A stretch of 64,000 nucleotides of DNA from Pseudomonadota bacterium (GCA_021323945.1 JAJPKA010000014.1:248001-312000), one strand, 5' to 3'. Shown: positions 53,158-62,907, numbered from the stretch's first letter. Notes: a model not told the origin generated them from the letters alone. Program-made: numbers and translations.

Positions 53158-53594
53158 TGGTTAGCTTAATCCTCTAGCAACTAACCTAACCATCAGGTTG
53201 CATACCGCAAGGAGGAAACCCATTCCCTTTAACCTGCTTCCGTAGAAAGCAACCGAATCTTGCGACTCGTTTAGCAAATGTCAGGGCGCCGTTACTGTCG
53301 GGTGATAGATTGACCATGGCTCGACCGCGTTGAGTCGACCCGCTCTCCGCCAAGGTTCTCGATTAAGACAGTATTTTTTCGACGACAGCGGCGCTGGCCC
53401 TGATCCTACTAAGACAGCAGCCGAGCCTGTTGAGTTCATTCACGTTTGTCGAAAGCGCACGCGAGACTGCTCAAAAACTGAAATCAGGGGTCCTTCACTT
53501 TTGGCCAACGAACCCCGCATGTGGCCCCGGCCAGACGCCCGCAGCCTGCCTGCACAAGAGAGTTCTTAGCCGACTCATGACGCGCACCGGGTGC
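53158..53594. other. Intergenic region between clpP and clpB
   Basis: About 437 bases upstream of clpB and downstream of clpP, both on the minus strand. Likely holds the clpB promoter. No heat-shock element was recognised; overlapping plus-strand ORFs are not convincing. Confidence 0.35.
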
Positions 53595-54200
53595 TCAGAC
53601 ATCAGCCTTAGTGACATTGCGTCCGGCGATTACCTCATCAATCAGCCCGTATTCAACGGCTTGTTGCGCGGTCAAAAAGTTATCGCGGTCGGTGTCCTTT
53701 TCGATTTTTTTGATGTTTTGACCGGTATGGTGAGCGAGGATTTGATTGATGACCTCGCGCAAACGCAGTGCCTCGCGCGCCTGAATATCTATGTCCGCGG
53801 CCTGACCCTCGAATCCGCCCGAAAGTTGGTGAATCATGATGCGTGAATGAGGCAGCGAATAGCGTTTACCCTTGGCTCCTGCCGCTAGCAATACGGCGCC
53901 CATACTGGCTGCCTGTCCGACGCACAATGTTGAGACCGGCGGCTTGACGAACTGCATCGTATCGTAGATGGCGAGCCCGGCCGTTACCGAACCACCCGGC
54001 GAGTTGATATACATGTTGATTTCTTTTTCGGGATCCTCGGATTCGAGGAACAGCAGCTGGGCCGTGACCAGGTTAGCCTGATCGTCTGTTACCTGACCGC
54101 CGAGAAAGACAATACGGTCCTTCAATAAGCGCGAATAGATATCATAGGACCGTTCGCCACGCCCGGTTTGCTCAATTACAAATGGTACCAGGATGCTCAT
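53595..54200 (-). CDS. clpP: ATP-dependent Clp protease proteolytic subunit
   Basis: A 201-residue serine protease that forms the barrel of Clp. The catalytic triad is S99 ([14 protein letters not shown]), H124 ([11 protein letters not shown]) and D173 (DTDRDNF), with the same spacing as in E. coli ClpP. The N-terminal [31 protein letters not shown] and [19 protein letters not shown] are diagnostic. Length is normal; a short propeptide may be removed. No clpX gene lies next to it in the window, unlike the usual clpP-clpX pair, so its partner is encoded elsewhere. Start at ATG 54200. Confidence 0.97.
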   Translation of the reverse strand: MSILVPFVIEQTGRGERSYDIYSRLLKDRIVFLGGQVTDDQANLVTAQLLFLESEDPEKEINMYINSPGGSVTAGLAIYDTMQFVKPPVSTLCVGQAASMGAVLLAAGAKGKRYSLPHSRIMIHQLSGGFEGQAADIDIQAREALRLREVINQILAHHTGQNIKKIEKDTDRDNFLTAQQAVEYGLIDEVIAGRNVTKADV

Positions 54201-54385
54201 ATAACCTCGCCAATTACTCAGGATACCGCAGCACTAAAAGGGGCGAAAGCGACGATCAGTGCGCCTTCTTTTCGGCCGCCTTTGACCAATCATGCAAAAT
54301 GCTCACAGCCCCAACTGCTTCGGGCAGTCGCTTGCTCCAATATCAGCCTGCGCTCTCCCCGGCCTAATGACCCGGCCAGTGCATC

Positions 54386-55174
54386 TTAGCGTAGAGAGAA
54401 ACGTTCACCCAGGAAAACTTCACGAACCCGCTCGTTACGAACGATCTCTTGCGGAGTGCCTTCAACCAGAATCTGTCCGCCGTGGATCACGTATGCGCGA
54501 TCAATAATCGACAGGGTCTCGCGGACGTTATGATCCGACATCAAGATGCCGATGCCCCGCTGTTTGAGGTAACTAATGATACGCTGAATTTCAACCACAG
54601 TGATGGGGTCGATACCTGCGAAGGGCTCGTCGAGGCAGAGGAATAAAGGGTCGAGCACCAGCGCGCGGGTGATCTCAACCTTGCGACGTTCGCCACCCGA
54701 AAGTACCCCAGCTTTGCTCCGTGCCAGGCGTGCAATGTCAAGTTCGTCGAGCAGCGATTGCAGGCGCGCCTTGCGCTCCTCCTCCGTCAAGGGCAATGTT
54801 TCCAAAACGGCCAGTAGATTTTGCTCAACCGTAAGTTTGCGGAAAACCGATGGCTCTTGAGGTAAATAACTGATTCCCCGGCGCGCCCGCTGATAGAGAG
54901 GCAACATCGTGATCTCTGAGCCGCTCAATTCGATCCGCCCGCTGTCCGGCCTAAGCAGTCCGACCAGCATGTAAAAGGTTGTGGTTTTGCCCGCTCCATT
55001 TGGTCCAAGCAAACCAACCACCTCACCCTGACCCACGCGGACCCGAACGTTGTTGACCACCGCCCGGCCGCCATAGCGTTTCGTCAAACTGATTCCTTCG
55101 AGCGAGGCTGCCCTCTGCAGGCTAGAGCGCAGCCCTTCTGACGGAACGGTCTTTGGCTGACCCATGCTGGCCAT
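54386..55174 (-). CDS. lptB: LptB-type lipopolysaccharide export ABC ATPase
   Basis: A 262-residue ABC ATPase that, with LptF/LptG, drives lipopolysaccharide from the inner to the outer membrane. The Walker A is GPNGAGKTTTFYMLVG. The LptB-specific RARRGISYLPQEPSVFRKLTVEQNL is followed by the signature LSGGERRKVEITRAL, the Walker B LFLCLDEPFAGIDPITV and the switch SDHNVRETLSI. The first ~25 residues are an N-terminal extension; ATG at 55165 is an alternative start. No lptA/lptC or rpoN genes flank it as they often do. Its presence shows a Gram-negative envelope. Confidence 0.95.
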   Translation of the reverse strand: MASMGQPKTVPSEGLRSSLQRAASLEGISLTKRYGGRAVVNNVRVRVGQGEVVGLLGPNGAGKTTTFYMLVGLLRPDSGRIELSGSEITMLPLYQRARRGISYLPQEPSVFRKLTVEQNLLAVLETLPLTEEERKARLQSLLDELDIARLARSKAGVLSGGERRKVEITRALVLDPLFLCLDEPFAGIDPITVVEIQRIISYLKQRGIGILMSDHNVRETLSIIDRAYVIHGGQILVEGTPQEIVRNERVREVFLGERFSLR

Positions 55175-55348
55175 GGAGCTCGATGTAACCCTTGGAATTT
55201 AATCCCTTTTTGAACGGACGCTTGGCTAACTCTCTAGCTGAAATACGCTGGCGATGCGACGCGGATTCAGTTTATCCTAACGACAGGTTCCGGCAACGCA
55301 CCAGATTCCATGCGACTTAACCGCGGGCAGGAGAAGGGGAGGGCCGTA

Positions 55349-55924
55349 ATGAGACACAGACTCAGCCGACGTCGATTACTCAAAGCCGGCCTGCTTGGCG
55401 CCGTGGCAGTCTCAATACCAGGCGGCTGGCCAGCCACGCGCTGGGTGTTCAGCGATCCGGACTGCAGTGCCCGTTCGGTGCCTTCCCGCGCGCTGTTCCT
55501 TTATAACCCTCATACTGGGGAAACGCTCAAAACTCTTTATTTCGAAAACGGCAGATACCTGCCCGATGCCCTCCGCGAAATAGATCGCTTCTTTCGCGAT
55601 TTCCGAACCAATGAGGTAAAGGCGATTGATCGACGGCTGCTCGATCTTTTATGGCGTATCTATTCCGCCCTTGACACCACGCAGCCCTTTAACCTTATCT
55701 CCGGATATCGTTCACCAGCAACCAATGAGTGGCTGGCAAATCATACGGAAGGGGTCTCGCTTCACAGCCTTCACACCTACGGCATGGCCTCGGACGTTAA
55801 TGTGCCAGGTCGTTCACTCGAGTCATTGCGCGCGGTGGCGCTCGCGATGCGTGGCGGAGGGGTGGGTTTTTATCCACGTTCTCAATTCGTTCACATCGAT
55901 TGCGGCCGCGTTCGCTATTGGTAG
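55349..55924 (+). CDS. Tat-exported DUF882/YcbK-like peptidase
   Basis: About 191 residues from the ATG at 55349, with GGAGGG upstream; the frame opens 13 codons earlier. A twin-arginine signal (LSRRRLLKAGLLGAVAVSIPGG) should send it through Tat. The mature part matches DUF882/YcbK, a peptidase-M15-like family: ALFLYNPHTGETLKTLYFENG, then NLISGYRSPATNEWLAN and SLHSLHTYGMASDVNVPGR with zinc-binding H and D, and GVGFYPRSQFVHIDCGRVRYW with the late H and terminal VRxW. It probably cleaves peptidoglycan cross-links in the periplasm. Length is normal. Confidence 0.92.
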   Translation: MRHRLSRRRLLKAGLLGAVAVSIPGGWPATRWVFSDPDCSARSVPSRALFLYNPHTGETLKTLYFENGRYLPDALREIDRFFRDFRTNEVKAIDRRLLDLLWRIYSALDTTQPFNLISGYRSPATNEWLANHTEGVSLHSLHTYGMASDVNVPGRSLESLRAVALAMRGGGVGFYPRSQFVHIDCGRVRYW

Positions 55925-56125
55925 TGTCGACCGCCGATTTAAGAGGTCGATGAGAAGGTGGGTCTGAGGGTATACGGTCAAGGAGACTTTCTGTGCATGG
56001 AACCCCGCAGCGCTGCCAAAACAAGCAGATCGACGGGTAGGTCGACGGAGTCGACAGGCCCGCTGTTGGCAAAGGTAAAAAGGTAACTGAACCTAATCGG
56101 GCAGGATTCAGACTGGAGGCGTGCC

Positions 56126-57226
56126 GTGGACGTAAGCTTGTTTTACGAATTGGAAACCTCGGATTTATCCGAAGCAGGCGTCAAGCGTGCTTTTGAACAG
56201 TGCATCGAGCAGACCATGCTGGCTGACCGTCTCGGCTACCGCGCTGTATGGTTTACCGAGCACCATTTTCTGACGGGGTTTTCGTACAGTTCCGCGCCAG
56301 AACTCGTCCTCGCACACCTCGCCGCCAAGACCAGGAATATCCGTCTCGGACACGGCATTGTGCTTCTACCATTCCGGATCAATCATCCGCTGCGGGTGGC
56401 GGAACGGATTGCCACTTTGGACCTGTTGTCAAACGGTCGAGTTGAGTTCGGTGGCGGGCGGGCTATCTCCGAATCCGAGCTTTCCGCCTTTGAAGTCGAC
56501 CCAGATGATACGCGTCCCCAGTGGGAGGAATCGCTCAAGATCCTGCCCAAAATGTGGACCCAGGAAACCTTCCAATACGAAAGTCCTACGCTGAAAATTC
56601 CCGCACGCCAGGTCCTGCCAAAACCAGTACAAAAACCTCATCCTCCGATGTGGGTCGCTTGTACCCAACCTGCCACATTGGAGTTTGCCGCGGATAATGG
56701 TCTCGGTGCATTAGGTTTTGGGATTGGGCAGGGTCAATCTAACGATTACGTCCGGCTTTATAAGGACCGCATCAAAAATTGCAAACCGATCGGCTCCTTC
56801 GTTAACAACAAGTTCGCCCTATTAACTTTCACTCTTTGCTGCGAAACGGATGAGGAGGCGCTGGAGATCCAAGGACCGAACTTTAGAATGTACAGCGATG
56901 CAGTGCGGAATTTGTTCGCCCCGTGGATCGAAGGCAAGCCGCCACGTTCGTACGAGTGGTTCATGAAGTTCTGGCAGGAGACCATGTACAAGGCTGCCCA
57001 ATCCGTCCCTGTGTCGGAAATTGTCAAGGCCGGTGGTGCTTGTATCGGAAGTCCCGAGACCTGCCTCAGAGTTCTGCAATACCTCGCCGACGCAGGTGTG
57101 GACGAAGCCCTTCTGTTCATGCAGATGTACACCACGCCTCATGAAAAGATCATGCGTTCGATCCAATTGATTGCCGATGAAGTTATACCGCGGCTCAAGC
57201 CGCCAGCTGAGCGGATGCGGTGCTGA
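56126..57226 (+). CDS. LLM-class flavin/F420-dependent oxidoreductase
   Basis: A 366-residue luciferase-like TIM-barrel oxidoreductase that uses FMN or F420. Typical features are the N-terminal DVSLFYELE strand, the barrel motif YRAVWFTEHHFL, LAAKTRNIRLGHGIVLLPFRINHPLRVAERIATLDLLSNGRVEFGGGRA, and KPHPPMWVACTQPATLEFAADNGLG. GTG start with GGAGG seven bases upstream. Its neighbour 135 bases downstream is a deazaflavin-dependent nitroreductase, which makes F420 a reasonable cofactor. Substrate unknown. Confidence 0.92.
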   Translation: MDVSLFYELETSDLSEAGVKRAFEQCIEQTMLADRLGYRAVWFTEHHFLTGFSYSSAPELVLAHLAAKTRNIRLGHGIVLLPFRINHPLRVAERIATLDLLSNGRVEFGGGRAISESELSAFEVDPDDTRPQWEESLKILPKMWTQETFQYESPTLKIPARQVLPKPVQKPHPPMWVACTQPATLEFAADNGLGALGFGIGQGQSNDYVRLYKDRIKNCKPIGSFVNNKFALLTFTLCCETDEEALEIQGPNFRMYSDAVRNLFAPWIEGKPPRSYEWFMKFWQETMYKAAQSVPVSEIVKAGGACIGSPETCLRVLQYLADAGVDEALLFMQMYTTPHEKIMRSIQLIADEVIPRLKPPAERMRC

Positions 57227-57363
57227 AGTTGGTCGCAACGAACTGTCCGCAGCATTATTGATGGTCGCCGGCTTCGAGCGACTTTGGAGGAGCGAATCAA
57301 GATGTTCTTTCGGCCTCCGGTCTTGACAGAGAAGCCGTCGGCGCAACCCATCGGGAGGCATTG

Positions 57364-57828
57364 ATGGCTACCACTATTGAGCAAGTCGATGTCGATCGCT
57401 TGATTAGCGATCCCCGCGCCATGGAAGAGCTTAATCAGCATGTCATCAGCGAGTTCCGCGCCAATCAGGGCCGAGTCGGCGGGCCGATGGAGGGAATGCC
57501 GATTTTGCTGCTAACGATGACCGGTGCGAGGAGCGGCCGCACATTGACTCGGCCGTTGTGCTATTCGCGGGACGGTGATCGTATCGTTATTATCGCTTCT
57601 TACGGCGGTAGTCCTCACAATCCGCCGTGGTATTACAATCTGCTGGCCAATCCCGTCGTCACCGTTGAAGTGGGCAGCGAAAAATTCAAGGCACGAGCCA
57701 GTGAAGCAACCGGTGCAGAGAGACAGCGATTGTTCGACGCGCAGGCTCGATTGATGCCGTTCTTCAACGATTATCAGAAAAAAACGAAGCGCCAGATTCC
57801 GGTGCTTACCCTGACCCGGCTGGACTGA
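57364..57828 (+). CDS. Deazaflavin (F420)-dependent nitroreductase family protein
   Basis: A 154-residue split-beta-barrel protein of the Ddn/nitroreductase family, using F420H2. PMEGMPILLLTMTGARSGRTLTRPLCYSRDGDRIVIIASYGGSPHNPPWYYNLLANPVVTVEVG is the diagnostic signature. ATG at 57364 with GGGAGG five bases upstream; the TTG one codon earlier is less likely. Such proteins reduce quinones or nitro compounds. It is followed by a hairpin-rich convergent region. Confidence 0.93.
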   Translation: MATTIEQVDVDRLISDPRAMEELNQHVISEFRANQGRVGGPMEGMPILLLTMTGARSGRTLTRPLCYSRDGDRIVIIASYGGSPHNPPWYYNLLANPVVTVEVGSEKFKARASEATGAERQRLFDAQARLMPFFNDYQKKTKRQIPVLTLTRLD

Positions 57829-57965
57829 CGGGTGATTGTCAAATCTTCTGCGAATCGCCGGTAAGATATTTGCTCCTGAAGAATTCGCCGGTCAGCCCGG
57901 TGACCTGCGCTCCCGGCCATCCTGGTCTCTCCTTACGCGACTTTCACCTGTCGCGCGACGGATAT

Positions 57966-58061
57966 CGGGCAGCCGCCTCGCGGCAGCCCCGATGTAGGAC
58001 ATCGGCGCGCGGGTCGCCTGGGTTGGTCAGGGAGCAGCGGCTGAGCCGCCGCTCCCTGACC
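57966..58061. repeat. Cluster of three stem-loops in a convergent intergenic region
   Basis: Three hairpins in 96 bases. First, GGGCAGCCGC / GCGGCAGCCC at 57967-57989, one mismatch, loop CTC. Second, CCGATGT / ACATCGG at 57989-58005, loop AGG. Third, GGTCAGGGAGC and GCGGC pairing with GCCGC and GCTCCCTGACC at 58025-58061, one mismatch, loop TGA. They lie between the nitroreductase stop and the amidohydrolase stop, both reading toward them. They may be terminators or REP-like repeats. The first and second share bases, so they can compete. Confidence 0.6.
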
Positions 58062-58068
58062 GGCTCGC

Positions 58069-59196
58069 CTACTCGAGCCCGTAGAGTGAAGCCGCGTTAC
58101 TGACGACCAGCTTGCGTACCAGTGCCTCTGGTACGCCGGCAAAGTCCCGTGCTATCGCTTCCCGAGAGTAAGGAAAAGTCCCCTCCGTGTGCGGATAGTC
58201 GGATCCCCACATAAGCCGGTCAGGATTGAGCAGCCCTTCGCGTGCCAAAATCACGCCGGCGCGATCTTCCTCGAAGGTAGCCCAAAACTGGCGATTGAAG
58301 TAAACGCTGGGCTTCTCCGCGAGCCGGGGTTCCATCCAACGGCGATGATCAGTCCACCAATGATCCATAAAGCCGATTAGCGTCGGAATCCAGCCGATAC
58401 CGCCCTCGGCGATTATGAAGCGCAGCTTCGGGTAACGTTGCGGTACACCAGCCCAGATCAGCTCCGCCATACCGCGTTGGCCGCTCAGAATCTTTCCCTC
58501 TACAACTCCCGTACCGACGCCCAGACGCAGGAACAAGTCGTAAATCGGCTCACCAGTCGTGCCGATGTGAATGGACACCGGAAGGCCGGCGTCCTCAAGC
58601 GCAGCCCATAGTGGCTCATAAGCTGGATCCGAGTAGTGTCGGTCATTCATCGTCGTCGGGATAGAGAGTGTCCGGATGCCCTTGAGCTTGGCCGCGCGCT
58701 TGACTTCTCTGACGGCCAGCTCCAGTGGTCCTCGCATCGGAACCAGTGCCGCGCCTAGAAAGCGGTTTGGATCGGTTGAACAGAACTCGCTTACCCAGTC
58801 GTTGTACACACGGCAACATTCTGCCTGATATTCGGGGTCAGGCGCGGCCCAGAATTGCAGACCGAGAGCCCCTGGATACATCACCTCGGCCCGGATGTGA
58901 TCGAGCTTCAAATCAGCAATACGTGCGTGAGGGTCCCACGCGCCCGGGCGAGTGCTGGCATGGCGCCTGCCGCCCATCATTTTGATCTCGCCGGCTATTT
59001 TGTCTTCCATCGATGCTCCTTCCAACCCGACCGGGAAGGCCGTGACGCCATCGATCACATACCAATCGGCATCGTCGCGCGACTCTACTCGTGGTGCGCG
59101 ATCACGAAAGCGCCGATCCATCCGCTGCACCCATAAATCGGCCGGCTCAACAAAGTGTCCATCCGCTGAAATGTACTCGCCTTCGATAGTACTCAT
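58069..59196 (-). CDS. Amidohydrolase family protein (COG2159-like)
   Basis: About 375 residues from the ATG at 59196, with GGAG nine bases upstream; the frame opens 23 codons earlier. TIM-barrel metal-dependent hydrolase or decarboxylase. The N-terminal ISADGHFVEPADLW resembles the D-x-H start of this family. GLPVSIHIGTTGEPIY contributes a metal-site H, LRFIIAEGGIGWIP another segment, and DRLMWGSDYPHTEG the late catalytic D. Homologues act on aromatic acids or amides. It faces a CoA-transferase gene divergently, which may imply aromatic or fatty acid degradation. Substrate unknown. Confidence 0.9.
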   Translation of the reverse strand: MSTIEGEYISADGHFVEPADLWVQRMDRRFRDRAPRVESRDDADWYVIDGVTAFPVGLEGASMEDKIAGEIKMMGGRRHASTRPGAWDPHARIADLKLDHIRAEVMYPGALGLQFWAAPDPEYQAECCRVYNDWVSEFCSTDPNRFLGAALVPMRGPLELAVREVKRAAKLKGIRTLSIPTTMNDRHYSDPAYEPLWAALEDAGLPVSIHIGTTGEPIYDLFLRLGVGTGVVEGKILSGQRGMAELIWAGVPQRYPKLRFIIAEGGIGWIPTLIGFMDHWWTDHRRWMEPRLAEKPSVYFNRQFWATFEEDRAGVILAREGLLNPDRLMWGSDYPHTEGTFPYSREAIARDFAGVPEALVRKLVVSNAASLYGLE

Positions 59197-59414
59197 TGTG
59201 CGGTTCTCCAATTTCCCGGTTTCGCGCCGTCGTGCGATCAAGCTCCTACCTCGCCCACTCTCCAAGACCTACTAGCCGGATGATTCAGTTCGCAAGAGAA
59301 ATGGTTGCTATAGGAAATATTTTCAAGGTATCCATCTGACCGAAGCTCAACCGCGGTTTTGCAGAGTCTGGTTTCATGTAAATCTGGTCTGCACATCCCT
59401 TCGGAGGCAATCGT

Positions 59415-60596
59415 ATGCCCGGACCGCTCAGCGGCTTTCGCATCGTCGATGCAACGCAGATGATTTCAGGGCCGATGGCCACCATGGTCCTGGTTGACCA
59501 AGGGGCCGACGTCATCAAGATCGAGCCACCCGGAATCGGGGACCTCACCCGCGCATTCGCCGGCCGCCGCTCAATGTCGCCAACTTTCGCGGTTGCCAAC
59601 CGGAACAAGCGCTCGGTGGTAATCGACCTTAAGCACCCCTCTGGCCGAGAAGTGCTGAAGAGAATCGTTGCGAAAGCGGATCTGTTCGTTCAAAACTTCC
59701 GACCGGGGATCGTTGAGCGCCTGGGCATCGACGAGACCGCATTGCGTGAGGTGCGTCCGAACCTAGTTTACGTCTCCATCAGCGGATTCGGGGAGACCGG
59801 TCCATACGCGCATAAACGTACTTATGATCCGGTCATCCAGGCCTTATCGGGGCTGGCATCGATCCAGGCCGACCCTGAAAGTGGGCGCCCACGAATGCTA
59901 CGGGTCATCGTGCCCGATAAGGTGACTGCGCTAACTGCCGCTCAGGCGATGACTGCGGCGCTGTTGGCGCGTGAGCGAACCGGAGTAGGGCAACACGTAA
60001 GGTTGGCCATGCTCGATGCGGTAATTGCGTTCATTTGGCCAGAATCGATGGCAGCATATACGTGGGTGGGTCCTGACCGTGCAATCACGCGCCCGCCCAA
60101 TACGCGCGACCTGGTTTTTCAAACCGCTGACGGCTACATAACTTGCGGCGCTGTCTCTGACGCTGAATGGGAGGGTCTATGCCGTGCGCTTGAGCATCCG
60201 GAATGGCTCGAGGATGAGCGCTTCAAAACTCCGCTCGGCCGCACGCGTTATGCTGACGCACGGCTGGAATTGACGGCAAAAGTGCTCAAAACGCAAACCT
60301 CCGCGCAATGGCTCGAGAGACTCGAAGCACATCAGGTGCCATGCGCTCCCATCCTCACGCGGGAGGATCTACTGAGCGACCCGCAGGTGCTAGCCAATGG
60401 TATGATTGTCGAGAGCAACCATCCGACAGCCGGTCGGATGAGGCAGCCGCGCCCGGCTGCCCGATTCTCAGCAACTCCACCTGAGCTTCGGAGTTTTGCC
60501 CCAGAATTAGGACAGCATACCGATGACGTGTTACGTGAGTCCGGGCTCGAGATGGATGAAATTGCCAGCCTGCGCCGGCAAGGCGTCGTAGGATAA
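59415..60596 (+). CDS. CaiB/BaiF family CoA-transferase
   Basis: A 393-residue class III CoA-transferase that moves CoA between carboxylic acids. GFRIVDATQMISGPMATMVLVDQGADVIKIEPPGIGD is the typical N-terminus. NRNKRSVVIDLKHPSGREVLKRIVAKADLFVQNFRPGIVERLGID follows. The segment VRLAMLDAVIAFIW carries the region of the catalytic aspartate. SISGFGETGPYAHKRTYDPVIQALSGL is also diagnostic. GGAGG lies eight bases before the ATG. Divergent from the amidohydrolase gene. Specific acyl donors are not evident. Confidence 0.93.
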   Translation: MPGPLSGFRIVDATQMISGPMATMVLVDQGADVIKIEPPGIGDLTRAFAGRRSMSPTFAVANRNKRSVVIDLKHPSGREVLKRIVAKADLFVQNFRPGIVERLGIDETALREVRPNLVYVSISGFGETGPYAHKRTYDPVIQALSGLASIQADPESGRPRMLRVIVPDKVTALTAAQAMTAALLARERTGVGQHVRLAMLDAVIAFIWPESMAAYTWVGPDRAITRPPNTRDLVFQTADGYITCGAVSDAEWEGLCRALEHPEWLEDERFKTPLGRTRYADARLELTAKVLKTQTSAQWLERLEAHQVPCAPILTREDLLSDPQVLANGMIVESNHPTAGRMRQPRPAARFSATPPELRSFAPELGQHTDDVLRESGLEMDEIASLRRQGVVG

Positions 60597-60756
60597 AAGG
60601 AGCATCCAGCGCTCGCTGGCTTTTGCCTCTTCGGTCGAAATTCGAACCAGCAGTCTCGTGCCTCCACACCCGCGCTACCGAGGGCTCGATATTCGTCAGA
60701 TTGACTGAGCGGCAAGATAGCGCGGGGCCAATGCGCCAGTGAGCCGCTCAGATCTT

Positions 60757-61368
60757 TTACTTGGCGAGTCCTTCTTCGCGCAAAGCTTCTTGAATCTTGG
60801 GGCGCTGGCTAAGCCTTTCGGCATAGGTTTTAACATTTGGCCACTGGACCAGGTCAATTTTCATGAACCCGGCCCAAGTGCACATTACACACATATAGGC
60901 GTCAGCAACGGTGAACTGACTACCCATTAGATAGGGTCCGCCACGTGAGAGCTGCTGGTCAACGTAAGCAAATCGCCTTGCCAGGGTGTCCTTTGCAATG
61001 GGTTTGTAGTCCTCAGGAGTAGTCGGTTGAAAGAGTGCGCCGAAAGTCTTGTGCACCTCAGAGCAAATAAAATTAAGCCACTCCTGAAGTCGGTAGCGTT
61101 CGAAGGTGCCGCTATGCGGTGCCAGGCCCGAATCGGGCTTTTGATCTGCGAGGTATTGGACGATGGCCGGACCCTCGGTCAACACCTGCCCGTTGTCGAG
61201 CACCAGTGTCGGTACCTGGCCTTTCGGATTGATCAGCGTGTAGTCGGTCCCGTTCTTGGTTTTCTTGGTCCTCAGATCGACTTGTTCCAACTCGGCATCG
61301 ATTCCTGCTTCCCGTAACACGATATGCGGCGACAGGGAGCATGCGCCTGGAGCGAAATATAACTTCAT
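60757..61368 (-). CDS. Glutathione S-transferase, beta class
   Basis: About 203 residues from the ATG at 61368, which has AGGAG eight bases upstream; the frame opens ten codons earlier. The N-terminus MKLYFAPGACSLSPHIVLREAG has C10, the catalytic residue of beta-class GSTs. LINPKGQVPTLVLDNGQVLTEGPAIVQYLADQ binds glutathione. The C-terminal helical domain shows FTVADAYMCVMCTWAGF. Conjugates glutathione to electrophiles or acts in redox defence. Fits with glutathione reductase at 5-6.4 kb. Confidence 0.94.
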   Translation of the reverse strand: MKLYFAPGACSLSPHIVLREAGIDAELEQVDLRTKKTKNGTDYTLINPKGQVPTLVLDNGQVLTEGPAIVQYLADQKPDSGLAPHSGTFERYRLQEWLNFICSEVHKTFGALFQPTTPEDYKPIAKDTLARRFAYVDQQLSRGGPYLMGSQFTVADAYMCVMCTWAGFMKIDLVQWPNVKTYAERLSQRPKIQEALREEGLAK

Positions 61369-61398
61369 ACTCAGCACTCCTCTTGATTGGACCGTCAC

Positions 61399-61860
61399 AC
61401 GTGCGACGACCAGCTTGGTTCACGGCCCTGCGAGTGAGTCATACTACAAATGCCTTCGCTATTGCCAAGCGCTAGGCGCTCTGGCGATCCGTTGAATCCA
61501 GCCTGTGGAACGTGATAGGGCGGACAGGAATTGTTCGCAACGGGTACGGTGCGCTATCGGGGCCTGCTGGGCAGCCCGCGACCCGCTCATGTTCTTGACG
61601 ACCAAGGCCAAGACAATCCAAGATGCGGAACTTTGAGCAGAATGCTTCTGCACGGAGTCAGTATTTCTGACTGGGAGGTCGGCCATGGCGATCTAAACTC
61701 ACCTGCGCTAAACGTTCACCAGCAGGTAACGGGGGAAAAGCGATGCGATGAGTGAGTAACGATGTGATTGCTCGACCGCATGGATGCGGCGCAGACCAGG
61801 GAGGCGCGCCGAATCGACGCAGCTCTGCTGTGAGCGCGATTTTAGGTTCTGGAAGGAAGT
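61399..61860. other. Intergenic region, nothing recognised
   Basis: About 460 bases divergent between the GST and YCF48-like genes. It should hold promoters for both. Short ORFs lack ribosome-binding sites. GGAAGGAAGT directly precedes the YCF48-like ATG. Confidence 0.35.
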
Positions 61861-62907
61861 ATGAATCGGGGACAACATTGGGGAGTCAGAAAACTCAAGC
61901 GGCTAAGTCAAGCATTGCTGCTGGCGTCGGTCTCGCTCGTCGCGATAACCGGCGTCGGCCTTGCTTCCATCGGGTTGAGAGCAATGCCGCAACCTGACCG
62001 GTCGTGGGAGAGCTATTATGGCGTGACAATTCTGCCCTCGGGCCGCGCTGTGGTCGTGGGCGACAAGGGCGTCGTCATGACAAGTGACGATGGTGGCAAA
62101 ACCTGGGCTCGTCAGACGCTAAAGAAGGGCTGGAAGTACTACGACCTCTATAGCGTCGCTTTTGCGCCCGACGGCTCACATGGATGGGCGGTCGGGGATG
62201 CTGCCGTGATTTTCCGGTCCGACGATCAGGGCCTCACCTGGGTAGAGCAACCGGGGCCTGCGGGCTTGAACAGCGCATTGCTCAAAATCGCAGTGGCAGA
62301 TTCACGAAGATTCTGCGCCAGTGGCGAGCACGGAGTATTGCTGTGTACCACCGATGCAGGCGCCAGCTGGAAGCTGCAAAGATTCCACGATTTTGCGCTC
62401 TTTGACATAGTCTACTCGGACCCAAAGAACATTTGGGCTGTTGGCGAATTTGCCACTGTGCTTCATTCAGGTGACGACGGCCAAACCTGGCAAGTGCGCA
62501 ACGGCGGTGAGATCGGAAAGGGCGACCCCCTGTTCTCGATCGCCTTTAGCGGCAATCAGGGTCTAGCCGTGGGCCTCATCGGCACGTCACTGCAAACTAA
62601 CGACGGAGGCAAGACCTGGCAGGAACACGAACTCGCCAACGGTCATCGCTCGCTCTATACGGTTACTTCCGTACCCTCCCAGGCTGGTGAGTTCTACGCT
62701 GGCGGTGAGCAAGGGTTGGCCGCTCTTATCGAGGATGGCGCAGTCACGCCTGTCGTCACCGGAGTCGCCGATGCCATCGCCGCCTCGGCGTTTTCGTCGC
62801 GGTTTGCAATGGCGACAGGCTTATCGGGCACACTTTTGCGTAGCGATGACGGCGGTCGGCATTGGCATTCATTGGTTAATAAACCTCTGCTGACCCAGGC
62901 TCAATGA
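61861..62907 (+). CDS. YCF48-like beta-propeller protein
   Basis: A 348-residue exported protein with an N-terminal hydrophobic segment (about 17-40). Six BNR/YCF48 motifs recur: SDDGGKTW, SDDQGLTW, TDAGASW, SGDDGQTW, TNDGGKTW and SDDGGRHW. Each is followed by a blade-like strand set. In bacteria, such proteins commonly sit beside RND/MMPL transporters of the kind encoded immediately downstream; its stop overlaps that ATG (ATGA). It may be a periplasmic accessory or scaffold for the transporter. Good ribosome-binding site at GGAAGG. Exact role unknown. Confidence 0.9.
   Translation: MNRGQHWGVRKLKRLSQALLLASVSLVAITGVGLASIGLRAMPQPDRSWESYYGVTILPSGRAVVVGDKGVVMTSDDGGKTWARQTLKKGWKYYDLYSVAFAPDGSHGWAVGDAAVIFRSDDQGLTWVEQPGPAGLNSALLKIAVADSRRFCASGEHGVLLCTTDAGASWKLQRFHDFALFDIVYSDPKNIWAVGEFATVLHSGDDGQTWQVRNGGEIGKGDPLFSIAFSGNQGLAVGLIGTSLQTNDGGKTWQEHELANGHRSLYTVTSVPSQAGEFYAGGEQGLAALIEDGAVTPVVTGVADAIAASAFSSRFAMATGLSGTLLRSDDGGRHWHSLVNKPLLTQAQ

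Noticed and set aside
53158-53594. Heat-shock promoter or CIRCE element upstream of clpB
   Set aside because: No inverted repeat with the CIRCE sequence and no sigma32-type -35/-10 pair were found.
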